From Actinomycetota bacterium (GTDB taxonomy: Bacteria > Actinomycetota > Humimicrobiia > Humimicrobiales > Humimicrobiaceae): 9,697 nt of DNA. The translations under genes and the position numbers were made by a program. The stretch covers positions 1 through 9,697 of the forward strand of contig PWSB01000065.1 in NCBI GenBank assembly GCA_003563375.1. Reading direction: 5' to 3'. How positions within the stretch are numbered: position 1 is the stretch's first letter; every line of letters starts with the position of its first letter. Shown in pieces: positions 1 to 5,934 of this stretch. The notes under the pieces were generated by a model. The model was not told where the DNA came from, did not search any database, and saw nothing but the letters and a program-made list of their open reading frames with translations.

Positions 1-1095
1 ATGACAAAAAGGTCCGGATATGATATGGAGCTTCAAAAAAAGAGGTTTCTAAAGGGTGCCGCAGAAAAGGGTTATCAGCTTAAAGTGGCAGAAAAGATAT
101 TCGGCTATATATCAAAATTTGCAAGCTACGGGTTCCTTAAAGCCCACGCTTCAGCTTATGCGGTGCTAAGCTATGGTACCTGTTACCTCAAGGCACACTT
201 CCCTGCCGAGTTTTTAGCGGTGATCCTTACCAATGGCTCGGGATATTATCCTGCTGCCCAGTACACAGAAGAAGCCAGGAGGATGGGTATACCGCTAAAG
301 CCTCCCTGCATAAACTTAAGCGGCTTTGCTTTTGAAGCTGAAGGAGGGATATCCATAAGGGTCCCCCTGGTGCAGGTAAAAGGATTGGGGCCTGCCCTGG
401 TGGGCAGGATACTTAAAGAGAGGAAACGGGCAGGAAGATTTAAAAATTTCACAAACTTCTACCGAAGGTGCTTTTCCAGTGCCAGGATAAGCAGGGCAGC
501 TGTAGAGAACCTGATAAAAACAGGGGCCTTTGATTTTGCGGCTCCCAACCGGAGAAAACTTTTACTCTACTTCTGGCATCTGGAAAGGGCGGGAAGCAAA
601 AAAGTAGACCTTAGGGGTGTCTCGGACTTCAGCCTGGAAGAGAAACTGGATGCAGAAAGAAAAATACTGGGTTTTGAAATCAGTGCACCGCCTCTGGCTT
701 TTTACCGGCAAGAACTGGAAAGCCTGGATATAACCTGCAGCAGCAGTTTCCGCTGCGGCCAGCTTCTTGCTGCAGGAAGGGTTATAAACAGGAAGATCGA
801 AACCACCAGGGAAGGCAGGCAGATGCTTTTTTGTACCCTGGAGGATGCTGGCGGGATGTATGAGGCAGTATTTTTCCCTCATTCTTATGCACAAAATAAA
901 AAAGAGGTACTGGGCTGTGCCGAGCTTCTTATAAAGGGCAGGATAAGTGCCCAGGACGGTGATCTCTCACTCGTAGCCCAAAAGGCATGGGGGCTTAAAA
1001 ATTTGAAAAAGGCCAAAGAAAGCCTGAAAAATGATATCATAAAAAATGAATTAGTCTCAGAAACATCTAAGCTATGGCAAAAGAAAGAAAGATAA
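1..1095 (+). CDS. dnaE: DNA polymerase III alpha subunit (DnaE-type), C-terminal third, 5' end cut by window
   Basis: This is the C-terminal part of a bacterial replicative-type (C-family) DNA polymerase. Residues 30-75 carry the DnaE signature: FASYGFLKAHASAY, then LKAHFPAEF. A helix-hairpin-helix-like stretch follows (VKGLGPALVGRIL, 126-138, to about 178). Then comes the LDAERKILGFEISAPPL segment (216-232, usually ...LGFyxSgHPL), and an OB-fold at about 255-330. The first codon is ATG only because of where the window was cut: homologues have several hundred more residues upstream, so the true start lies outside. The protein ends about 35 residues after the OB-fold, so the long tau-binding tail of the E. 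coli enzyme is absent. I see no clear QxxLF clamp motif before the OB-fold. The last 22 bases overlap dinB, which suggests translational coupling and a damage-tolerance role (DnaE2/ImuC- or DnaE3-like) rather than the main replicase. The family is certain; the subclass is inference. Confidence 0.9.
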   Translation: MTKRSGYDMELQKKRFLKGAAEKGYQLKVAEKIFGYISKFASYGFLKAHASAYAVLSYGTCYLKAHFPAEFLAVILTNGSGYYPAAQYTEEARRMGIPLKPPCINLSGFAFEAEGGISIRVPLVQVKGLGPALVGRILKERKRAGRFKNFTNFYRRCFSSARISRAAVENLIKTGAFDFAAPNRRKLLLYFWHLERAGSKKVDLRGVSDFSLEEKLDAERKILGFEISAPPLAFYRQELESLDITCSSSFRCGQLLAAGRVINRKIETTREGRQMLFCTLEDAGGMYEAVFFPHSYAQNKKEVLGCAELLIKGRISAQDGDLSLVAQKAWGLKNLKKAKESLKNDIIKNELVSETSKLWQKKER

Positions 1096-2258
1096 TACAT
1101 ATAGACATGGATGCCTTCTTTGCCCAGATCGAGCAGAGGGATAATCCTAAATACAAAGACACCCCGCTCATAGTAGGAGGTCCCCTCCACCGCGGAGTGA
1201 TATCCTCTGCCTCCTATGAAGCCAGGAAATACGGGCTCCATGCAGGCATGCCTCTCTCCAAGGCAAAAAAAATGTGCCCGGGAGGCATATATGTACCTGT
1301 AAACATGGAAAAATACATCACCGAATCGGAAAAGATAAAAAATATATTCTTCCAGTTTACCCCTTTGGTCGAGATGATGGGCTCAGATGAAGGGTTTATG
1401 GACATAACCGGATGCCAGAAACTTTTTGGGGATGCTGTCGAGATAGCCAAAAAGATAAAGGGTAGGATATATGAGCAGACAAACCTCACCTCCTCCGCAG
1501 GGATAGCCCCCAATAAGTTTTTAGCCAAACTCGCCTCCAGCCTGGGAAAGCCCAATGGCCTCACCGTGCTCCAAAACACAAAAAAGGTAAGGCAAAAGAT
1601 AAAACAGCTTCCCATATCATATATATGGGGTGTAGGCAGGGTAGGCCAGCAGACCCTAAACCACATGGGAATAAATACCATAGGCCAGCTTGCAGACACC
1701 CCGGTGCATATACTGGAGTCCAAACTGGGCCAAAACGGCAAGATAATCCATCAGCTTGCCAATGGGATAGACAACCGCCCCGTGGTGCCTAACCAGGAAC
1801 CAAAATCCATGGGAAGGGAGACCACCTATGACCAGGACATAGAGGATAGCGCTATACTCAAATCGACCTTGCTTCTGCTGTCCCAAAAGGTAGCCAGGAA
1901 CCTTAATTATAAGCAGTACAAAGCAAAGACATTGACCCTTAAACTAAGATTTGCCGACTTTAAGACTATAACCAGGCGGCTTACCTTGGAAAGGCATACC
2001 TCCAATATAATGGAGATATACAGGACAGCGGTTAAAATACTTGAAAAAACAGACATAAGTAAAAAGAAAATAAGGCTTATCGGGCTTACCGCAGGCAACC
2101 TGAAGCCTGCATCCATGCTGACTACCCTGTTTTCAGACCAAGAATATGAGCGGCATGAAAATATAACCCAGGCAATTGAACAGATCTCAGAAAAATTCGG
2201 CCGGGACAAGATCACCCTGGCCAGGATCCTGGGAAAGGATATCAAGACAGACAGCTAG
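1074..2258 (+). CDS. dinB: DNA polymerase IV (Y-family translesion polymerase)
   Basis: This is a 394-residue Y-family polymerase that copies past DNA lesions with low fidelity. The catalytic carboxylates are visible: D11 in HIDMDAFF (10-16), and S104-D105-E106 in MGSDEGFMD. F16 sits at the steric-gate position that excludes ribonucleotides. Other landmarks are SYEARKYG (47-54), SAGIAPNKFLAKLAS (141-155), a thumb helix-hairpin-helix (WGVGRVGQQTL, 185-195), and the little-finger domain from KSMGRETTY (244-252) to about 345. MLTTLF at 348-353 is a plausible but degenerate beta-clamp-binding motif in place of QLxLF. The start at 1074 fits the family N terminus. There is no good Shine-Dalgarno sequence there, which agrees with coupling to the overlapping upstream polymerase gene. 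The length is normal for DinB (about 350-420). The stop codon is shared, through CTAG, with the convergent THUMP gene. Confidence 0.97.
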   Translation: MAKERKIIHIDMDAFFAQIEQRDNPKYKDTPLIVGGPLHRGVISSASYEARKYGLHAGMPLSKAKKMCPGGIYVPVNMEKYITESEKIKNIFFQFTPLVEMMGSDEGFMDITGCQKLFGDAVEIAKKIKGRIYEQTNLTSSAGIAPNKFLAKLASSLGKPNGLTVLQNTKKVRQKIKQLPISYIWGVGRVGQQTLNHMGINTIGQLADTPVHILESKLGQNGKIIHQLANGIDNRPVVPNQEPKSMGRETTYDQDIEDSAILKSTLLLLSQKVARNLNYKQYKAKTLTLKLRFADFKTITRRLTLERHTSNIMEIYRTAVKILEKTDISKKKIRLIGLTAGNLKPASMLTTLFSDQEYERHENITQAIEQISEKFGRDKITLARILGKDIKTDS

Positions 2259-2764
2259 GCTTGGGACACCGATAATATATCCTGAGGATCAAGCAGGGAG
2301 ATACCTGCATGTTTGCCTATGATCTCGACTTGGATTATCTTTTGAGGATTTTCCAGGTCGACCTTCCCAGTATCTATCATATCGGTGAGCTTTAATATAA
2401 GTTCCCTGTCATGGTAGCGGTGATAATGTCTTTTGACAAGCTCGAGCTTCCATTTTTCATTGTCTCCGATTCCCTGACCAAGGGTTTTTACCGCCTCCTG
2501 CATCTCTTCAATATCCGAAGACACCCATTTGTCTACAGGAATATAATGGTAAGTCCAGCCAAAAATCTCTTTACTGTTTTTGGAGAGAACCTTGAGCTTT
2601 TTTATGGCCTCTCTAGCATCAGGCACATTTACAAAAAAAATACCGCTGAACTCCGATTCCAGAAATTCAGGCTTTATGCCTGTTTTCCTGAATACAGCCT
2701 TGACCGCTTCCCTGGAAGAATCTGTATGTATGGCGTCATAGGTTATAATAAGGTTTGCATCCAT
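2255..2764 (-). CDS. THUMP domain RNA-binding protein (Tan1-like)
   Basis: This 169-residue protein has the layout of Tan1-type THUMP proteins. An N-terminal ferredoxin-like segment (about 1-75) is followed by a THUMP domain (about 76-168). The THUMP hallmark is KVDLENPQKIIQVEIIGK (134-151) followed by AGISLLDPQDILSV (153-166). The stretch KLELVKRHYHR (106-116) supplies basic residues typical of the RNA-contacting face. THUMP domains bind tRNA acceptor stems. Tan1 helps acetylate tRNA cytidine-12 in eukaryotes, and standalone copies are common in archaea. No methyltransferase, thiouridylase or acetyltransferase domain is attached, so it is probably an adaptor or RNA binder whose enzyme partner is encoded elsewhere. 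The start is supported by AAAGGAG at 2774-2780, nine bases before the ATG. The gene may have its own promoter in the gap behind the transporter gene. The fold assignment is firm; the role is inferred. Confidence 0.82.
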   Translation of the reverse strand: MDANLIITYDAIHTDSSREAVKAVFRKTGIKPEFLESEFSGIFFVNVPDAREAIKKLKVLSKNSKEIFGWTYHYIPVDKWVSSDIEEMQEAVKTLGQGIGDNEKWKLELVKRHYHRYHDRELILKLTDMIDTGKVDLENPQKIIQVEIIGKHAGISLLDPQDILSVSQA

Positions 2765-2808
2765 TTAATGCATCTCCTTTATCCAAGTTTTTAACCTCAG
2801 ATAATATT

Positions 2809-2814
2809 ATTATA
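2809..2814 (-). promoter_or_regulatory. Possible -10 box for the THUMP gene
   Basis: On the minus strand a perfect TATAAT, immediately preceded by TG, lies about 45 bases upstream of the THUMP start codon and ahead of its good AAAGGAG site. No recognisable -35 hexamer is found at the usual distance. If real, it would make the THUMP gene independent of the transporter transcript. Confidence 0.35.
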
Positions 2815-2821
2815 CATAAAA

Positions 2822-2850
2822 CCAGATTTAGCATTTAGAAAAAAATCTGG
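2822..2850 (-). terminator. Weak hairpin at the end of the MFS gene
   Basis: CCAGATTT (2822-2829) and AAATCTGG (2843-2850) are perfect 8-bp complements with a 13-base loop. The repeat spans the transporter stop codon. On the minus strand the stem is followed directly by TTTTAT. The large loop and AT-rich stem make it a weak terminator or a transcript-end stabiliser. Partial termination here would fit a separate promoter for the THUMP gene. Confidence 0.35.
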
Positions 2851-4000
2851 AAAAGATTATGGCCGATACCGAGCCTAAGAACGCAAAAATTGAAGCGATA
2901 GCCAAAGAATAAAGATATGTCCCGCCTATGTCAAAGAAATATCCTCCAGCTAATGGGCCCATTATTCCAGAGATGCCGTATGAAAGATGGACAAATGGAT
3001 AAATCCTTCCAAGGTTTTGGATGCTGTAAGTATTACATACTTCTGCAGCAAAAAGCACAAAATTCGATCCAAATCCTGCGCCTACCAAAAAGGATAGTAT
3101 TACCAGTCCTGCATTATTTCCTCCCAGCAGTATCAGCAGGCCAACCGACACCGCCAGTGAAAGCTGTGCAGCGAATATTGCTCTTTTGGTGCCTATTGTA
3201 TCTGTCATCCTCCCCCAGAAAATCCTTCCTGAAAAGTTTCCTATGCTCAGCATACTTATGGCTAGCACAGCATAAAAGTTGTCCGCCCCGTAGAAAAGCC
3301 CGATAGGAGCCAGATTGCCAATGACCAGTATGCCCGAGAAAGTCCCGAAAAACATTAGCCAGAAAAGGAGCCAGAATTTCTTATCCTTCAGCACCTGGCC
3401 CATACCTACAAGTCTTACCCCATTGTTTTGTACCTTGTAGGGAGGCACCAGGACCAGTGAGCATAAAAATATTATGGAACCATAGGCAACAGCCAAAGCC
3501 CTGAATACAAAAAGCACCGAATAACCCCTGTCAAATAATGAACTTACCAGGAAAGATAGGAGTATGGCTCCTGCCCCAAATCCGGCAACAGCTATTCCGG
3601 TTATGGTACCCCTTTTTTTGGGAAACCATTGCACAGGGGTAGTCAAGCAGGAAACATAACCAAATCCTGTGGCTGTCCCAGCTAATAAACCTATACCAGC
3701 CACCAGTAAACCCAAGCGGCCCTGTGAGATGGAGGCCAGGATGTAACCTGAAGAAAAAAGTACAGCACTTATAATGCAGCTTATCCTGGGCCCAAGTTTT
3801 ACCAGCAACTTTCCAGCAATGACAAAGGAGACAGTAAAAGAAAGGATTATTAGGCTTAAGATTACCTGTGTCTGGCCGGCGGAAAAACCATATTCCTGTC
3901 TCAGGGGAGGTACGAATATACTGAACCCGTAAAAGCCGCCCAGGCAAAGCATTATAAAAAAAGATGAAATTACTACTAAATATTTCCTTGCGTTTTTCAT
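2828..4000 (-). CDS. MFS transporter, OFA (oxalate:formate antiporter-like) family
   Basis: This is a 390-residue integral inner-membrane transporter with about twelve hydrophobic helices, the usual major facilitator layout. OFA-family marks include GGFYGFSIFVPPL in helix 1 (21-33), GKLLVKLGPR (63-72, the loop 2-3 motif), VQWFPKKRGTITGIAVAGFG (123-142), and the loop 8-9 repeat GRIFWGRMTDTIGTKR (258-273). The helix 11 region reads YGISGIMGPLAGGYFFD (341-357), typical of OFA members of unknown substrate. I therefore would not call it an oxalate transporter. Small carboxylates or related organic anions are the usual cargo of the family, but direction and substrate cannot be read from the sequence. 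The start lacks a convincing Shine-Dalgarno sequence. The gene lies 121 bases after the sugar epimerase gene and ends in a weak hairpin. It may export or import a compound related to that enzyme. Confidence 0.9.
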   Translation of the reverse strand: MKNARKYLVVISSFFIMLCLGGFYGFSIFVPPLRQEYGFSAGQTQVILSLIILSFTVSFVIAGKLLVKLGPRISCIISAVLFSSGYILASISQGRLGLLVAGIGLLAGTATGFGYVSCLTTPVQWFPKKRGTITGIAVAGFGAGAILLSFLVSSLFDRGYSVLFVFRALAVAYGSIIFLCSLVLVPPYKVQNNGVRLVGMGQVLKDKKFWLLFWLMFFGTFSGILVIGNLAPIGLFYGADNFYAVLAISMLSIGNFSGRIFWGRMTDTIGTKRAIFAAQLSLAVSVGLLILLGGNNAGLVILSFLVGAGFGSNFVLFAAEVCNTYSIQNLGRIYPFVHLSYGISGIMGPLAGGYFFDIGGTYLYSLAIASIFAFLGSVSAIIFSRFFSKC

Positions 4001-4027
4001 AAGTCTATTATGGCAAAAATAATCTAG

Positions 4028-4038
4028 TGTAATTTACA
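4028..4038. repeat. Short palindrome upstream of the MFS gene
   Basis: TGTAATTTACA is a perfect 5-bp inverted repeat around one central base, 28 bases upstream of the transporter start codon, where a promoter or operator would lie. Its TGTAA/TTACA half-sites resemble common small-regulator operators. It is short and AT-rich, so this is tentative. Confidence 0.3.
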
Positions 4039-4100
4039 TCAAATCCAAAGCAAAGTAAACAATATGCCGGTAAGGCAGGAAAAAATAAGCTTTGCCCTTG

Positions 4101-4119
4101 GCCCAAAGGACCTTTGGGC
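4101..4119 (-). terminator. Hairpin after the sugar epimerase gene, likely terminator
   Basis: GCCCAAA (4101-4107) and TTTGGGC (4113-4119) form a GC-containing 7-bp stem with loop GGACC, which can zip two more pairs. It begins two bases after the epimerase stop codon on the minus strand. The U-rich run (T6 on that strand, positions 4080-4085) comes about 15 bases beyond the stem instead of directly after it, so termination may be partial. Read on the plus strand the stem is followed by TTTT, but no plus-strand gene ends here. Confidence 0.5.
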
Positions 4120-4121
4120 TT

Positions 4122-5099
4122 TTAAAACAGAAGGTCAGTTATGAGGTCTATATTGTCAGCAAAATGATAACCCTCCAGATTATTCTCGATCTCATCCGAA
4201 TATTCAATGAGCTTTTCAGCCATCTGTTCATATTTTCTTACCAGTTTAACAGCAAGGTTTAATGATTTTATCCTATCATCACGTGGGGAAGTAAGGTCTA
4301 TTTCATGCCAGCCTGGAAAATTTACCTTTTTCAGGTAATAATACATCTCAAGATTATCCCAAAAAGCTAGTGTGCCGAATATGAGGTCGGGGTCAGCATC
4401 ACGGTAATTATCGTTTAGGTGGATTATCCCGAGCTTCCCGCGAGCATTAAGGAGGGCTACTGATTCAGCAAGGCTTTCCTGGGCCATCAAAGCATGCCCG
4501 GTGTCAACACAACCAGTGATATTCTCAGCACCCACGTCAGAAAAAAGCATCATCATCTTGCCCATATTACTTATATACTGTCTTTGCCGGGGATCCTTGG
4601 ATTTATACTCTACACCTATCTCCACCTCCAAGTCATGGGCACATATCTCCTTATAGGCAGCCACCATGTTATTCCACCCCTGTTCATAGTTTACCTGGAA
4701 TGGGTAATCAAAACCGTCATGGGCAGGCCATATCATTGTCTTGGCATCCGGGATATGCTTGGTAAAATCCATAGCTTGCTTGCACAAGGCAATATTTTCT
4801 TTCCAGACCTTTTCTTCATTTGTAGCCAGGGCCCCATGCCTCCATTTACGGTCCGAATAATCCTCTACAGAGACATCCGCTACTTTCAATCCAAAGGAAC
4901 CAAATTTCTCTTTGAGCTTTTCGGGATCATCAGTAAGGCCTTGTTGGGGGTATTCTATGCCAATACCGTCCAGCCCTTCTACTTTTGACATTATGTCCAG
5001 CTTTTGGTCTAACTCCAGAGGCTCAAAGTATCCCTGGGGTACATATCTTTCTCCATATGTCCCCAAGCACCAAATGCCCACACTGACCTTGAATTTCAT
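4122..5099 (-). CDS. Sugar epimerase/isomerase, xylose isomerase-like TIM barrel
   Basis: This 325-residue protein belongs to the AP endonuclease 2/xylose isomerase-like barrel superfamily. The divalent-metal site of D-tagatose 3-epimerase-type enzymes can be traced: E164 (GVEYK), D199 (CVDTGH), H227 (IIHLND) and E266 (WHEIDL). Their spacing is close to the known E-D-H-E series. H202, three residues after the metal aspartate, and R233, six after the metal histidine, match the substrate-binding histidine and arginine of that family. The protein is therefore likely an active ketose/aldose epimerase or isomerase, or an inosose/inositol-type enzyme, rather than a nuclease. The C-terminal 35 residues are acidic and extend past the barrel. 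The start is backed by a strong AGGAGGT six bases upstream of ATG. The gene is 64 bases behind the disulfide reductase gene and upstream of the MFS transporter gene, which suggests carbohydrate or polyol handling. The substrate is unknown. Confidence 0.85.
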   Translation of the reverse strand: MKFKVSVGIWCLGTYGERYVPQGYFEPLELDQKLDIMSKVEGLDGIGIEYPQQGLTDDPEKLKEKFGSFGLKVADVSVEDYSDRKWRHGALATNEEKVWKENIALCKQAMDFTKHIPDAKTMIWPAHDGFDYPFQVNYEQGWNNMVAAYKEICAHDLEVEIGVEYKSKDPRQRQYISNMGKMMMLFSDVGAENITGCVDTGHALMAQESLAESVALLNARGKLGIIHLNDNYRDADPDLIFGTLAFWDNLEMYYYLKKVNFPGWHEIDLTSPRDDRIKSLNLAVKLVRKYEQMAEKLIEYSDEIENNLEGYHFADNIDLITDLLF

Positions 5100-5163
5100 C
5101 TCAAAACCTCCTCAGACTTTATAATATCGGTCCGCTCCTTTTCCAGGAGCATTTTAAAACCCT

Positions 5164-5637
5164 TTATTTTTGAATGAATACCTCAAAACGGTCCTGGGAA
5201 GCCTTGCATATGGGGCAGATCTCGGGCGGTTGTTCTCTGGCGCACAGGTAGCCGCATACCCTGCACCGGTAAACCGGAAAACTGACCCTGATCTCTGCAG
5301 CACTTTGTTTTTCACTTTGCTCCCTGCCCCTTCTTTCCGGTATGGAGGTGAGCGGCTTTTTGCCTTCAGCGACATCTTTGCTCACATAAAGCCCACAATA
5401 GCATGTGCCGTACTGGACCAGATCCTGGTCCCTGTAATCACAGGGACATATTATATCAAGATCCTTTTCTCTGGTTCCTTCTGCAAGCCTGCACGGACAG
5501 GCTTGATATCCGTATCTTTTTATATTTGTAATAAGGCTTACCATCAGAGCAATTGTAAATTCCTTATTAGGATTTAGGTAGTAACCTGAGTTCTCAGCCT
5601 CCCGTTTTTTCTTTTTGTATAAGCTTTGGGCATCCAT
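5164..5637 (-). CDS. Ferredoxin:disulfide reductase: FTR catalytic domain fused to C-terminal rubredoxin
   Basis: This 157-residue two-domain redox protein joins an FTR catalytic beta domain (about 20-95) to a rubredoxin-like domain (about 120-157). The FTR part carries C47-P-C49, C64-P-C66 and C79-Y80-C81, the six cysteines that hold the active-site [4Fe-4S] cluster and the redox disulfide. Spacings are 14 and 12 residues, against 16 and 8 in plant/cyanobacterial FTR. The histidine of the usual CHC motif is tyrosine. The tail has CRVC (125-128) and CPIC (141-144), a rubrerythrin-type rubredoxin iron site. Rubredoxin plus the His-to-Tyr change are the distinguishing features of the characterised ferredoxin:disulfide reductase (FDR) of Methanosarcina acetivorans, which reduces thioredoxin- and glutaredoxin-like proteins with electrons from ferredoxin. 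The start codon overlaps the glutaredoxin stop as TAATG, so the two are translationally coupled. No FTR variable subunit is present. The protein is probably cytoplasmic. Confidence 0.92.
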   Translation of the reverse strand: MDAQSLYKKKKREAENSGYYLNPNKEFTIALMVSLITNIKRYGYQACPCRLAEGTREKDLDIICPCDYRDQDLVQYGTCYCGLYVSKDVAEGKKPLTSIPERRGREQSEKQSAAEIRVSFPVYRCRVCGYLCAREQPPEICPICKASQDRFEVFIQK

Positions 5638-5924
5638 TAATCCTCTCCAAGTCTTTCATCTATCTTAGCTTTGTCAAAACCTACTATGCAGATGTCATCA
5701 TCTATGACCATGGTTGGAAACCCGCCTTCAGGATTATGCTTTTTCAACTGTTCCATGGCCTCTTTCCTCTCTTCTCCTTCAAGCAGGTCGACATCGATAT
5801 ATTTATAATCAACCCCCATATCTTTTAAAAGGTTTTTTGTCTTCTTGCACCAGATGCAGGTGCTTAAAGTATACATCATAACTTTTCCCTTATTCTTCCC
5901 TTCTACATGTTTTGGTTCAGCCAT
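5637..5924 (-). CDS. Glutaredoxin-like disulfide oxidoreductase
   Basis: This 95-residue single-domain protein has the thioredoxin/glutaredoxin fold. The redox motif is C23-I-W-C26, after the first beta strand (KVMMYTLST). The conserved cis-proline is at P70 (GGFPT), and the glutaredoxin-like IVGFDKAKI is at 80-88. The N-terminal dozen residues are charged and have no signal peptide, so it is cytoplasmic. The CxxC allows dithiol chemistry (NrdH-redoxin or methanoredoxin style). Typical glutathione contacts are not obvious, so the reductant may not be glutathione. The next gene, an FDR-type reductase, starts within its stop codon, which makes FDR the obvious electron donor. The start is supported by AGGAG overlapping the stop of the upstream threonine aldolase gene, so these three genes form one transcript. 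Targets could be ribonucleotide reductase, peroxiredoxin or other disulfide enzymes; none is encoded here. Confidence 0.9.
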   Translation of the reverse strand: MAEPKHVEGKNKGKVMMYTLSTCIWCKKTKNLLKDMGVDYKYIDVDLLEGEERKEAMEQLKKHNPEGGFPTMVIDDDICIVGFDKAKIDERLGED

Positions 5925-5934
5925 TTTCTCTCTC

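Noticed and set aside
1..3. ATG at the first base as the true start of the polymerase gene
   Set aside because: The encoded segment begins in the middle of the conserved DnaE core, so this is an internal methionine at the window edge.
1074..1095. Frameshift or fusion joining the DnaE-type polymerase to DinB
   Set aside because: Both proteins have intact family-typical ends. The 22-base overlap in different frames is ordinary coupling of adjacent genes.
2411..2794. Plus-strand open frame opposite the THUMP gene
   Set aside because: It has no recognisable motif or ribosome site and is fully explained as antisense to a well-supported gene on the other strand.
3531..3947. Minus-strand open frame inside the MFS gene
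   Set aside because: It is an out-of-frame shadow rich in Trp, His and Arg with no domain, lying within an intact transporter gene.
2828..4000. Calling the transporter an oxalate:formate antiporter
   Set aside because: Only family-level OFA motifs can be seen. Substrate-determining residues cannot be mapped with confidence, and no oxalate-metabolism gene is nearby.
5134..5150. 6-bp inverted repeat (GCTCCT/AGGAGC) after the disulfide reductase gene as a terminator
   Set aside because: On the gene's strand no T-run follows the stem, so it does not look like an intrinsic terminator. It may simply be chance or a small structure in the leader of the next gene.
5164..5637. Rubrerythrin or plain rubredoxin annotation
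   Set aside because: The C-terminal rubredoxin domain is real, but the N-terminal half has the six-cysteine FTR pattern and lacks the diiron motifs of rubrerythrin.
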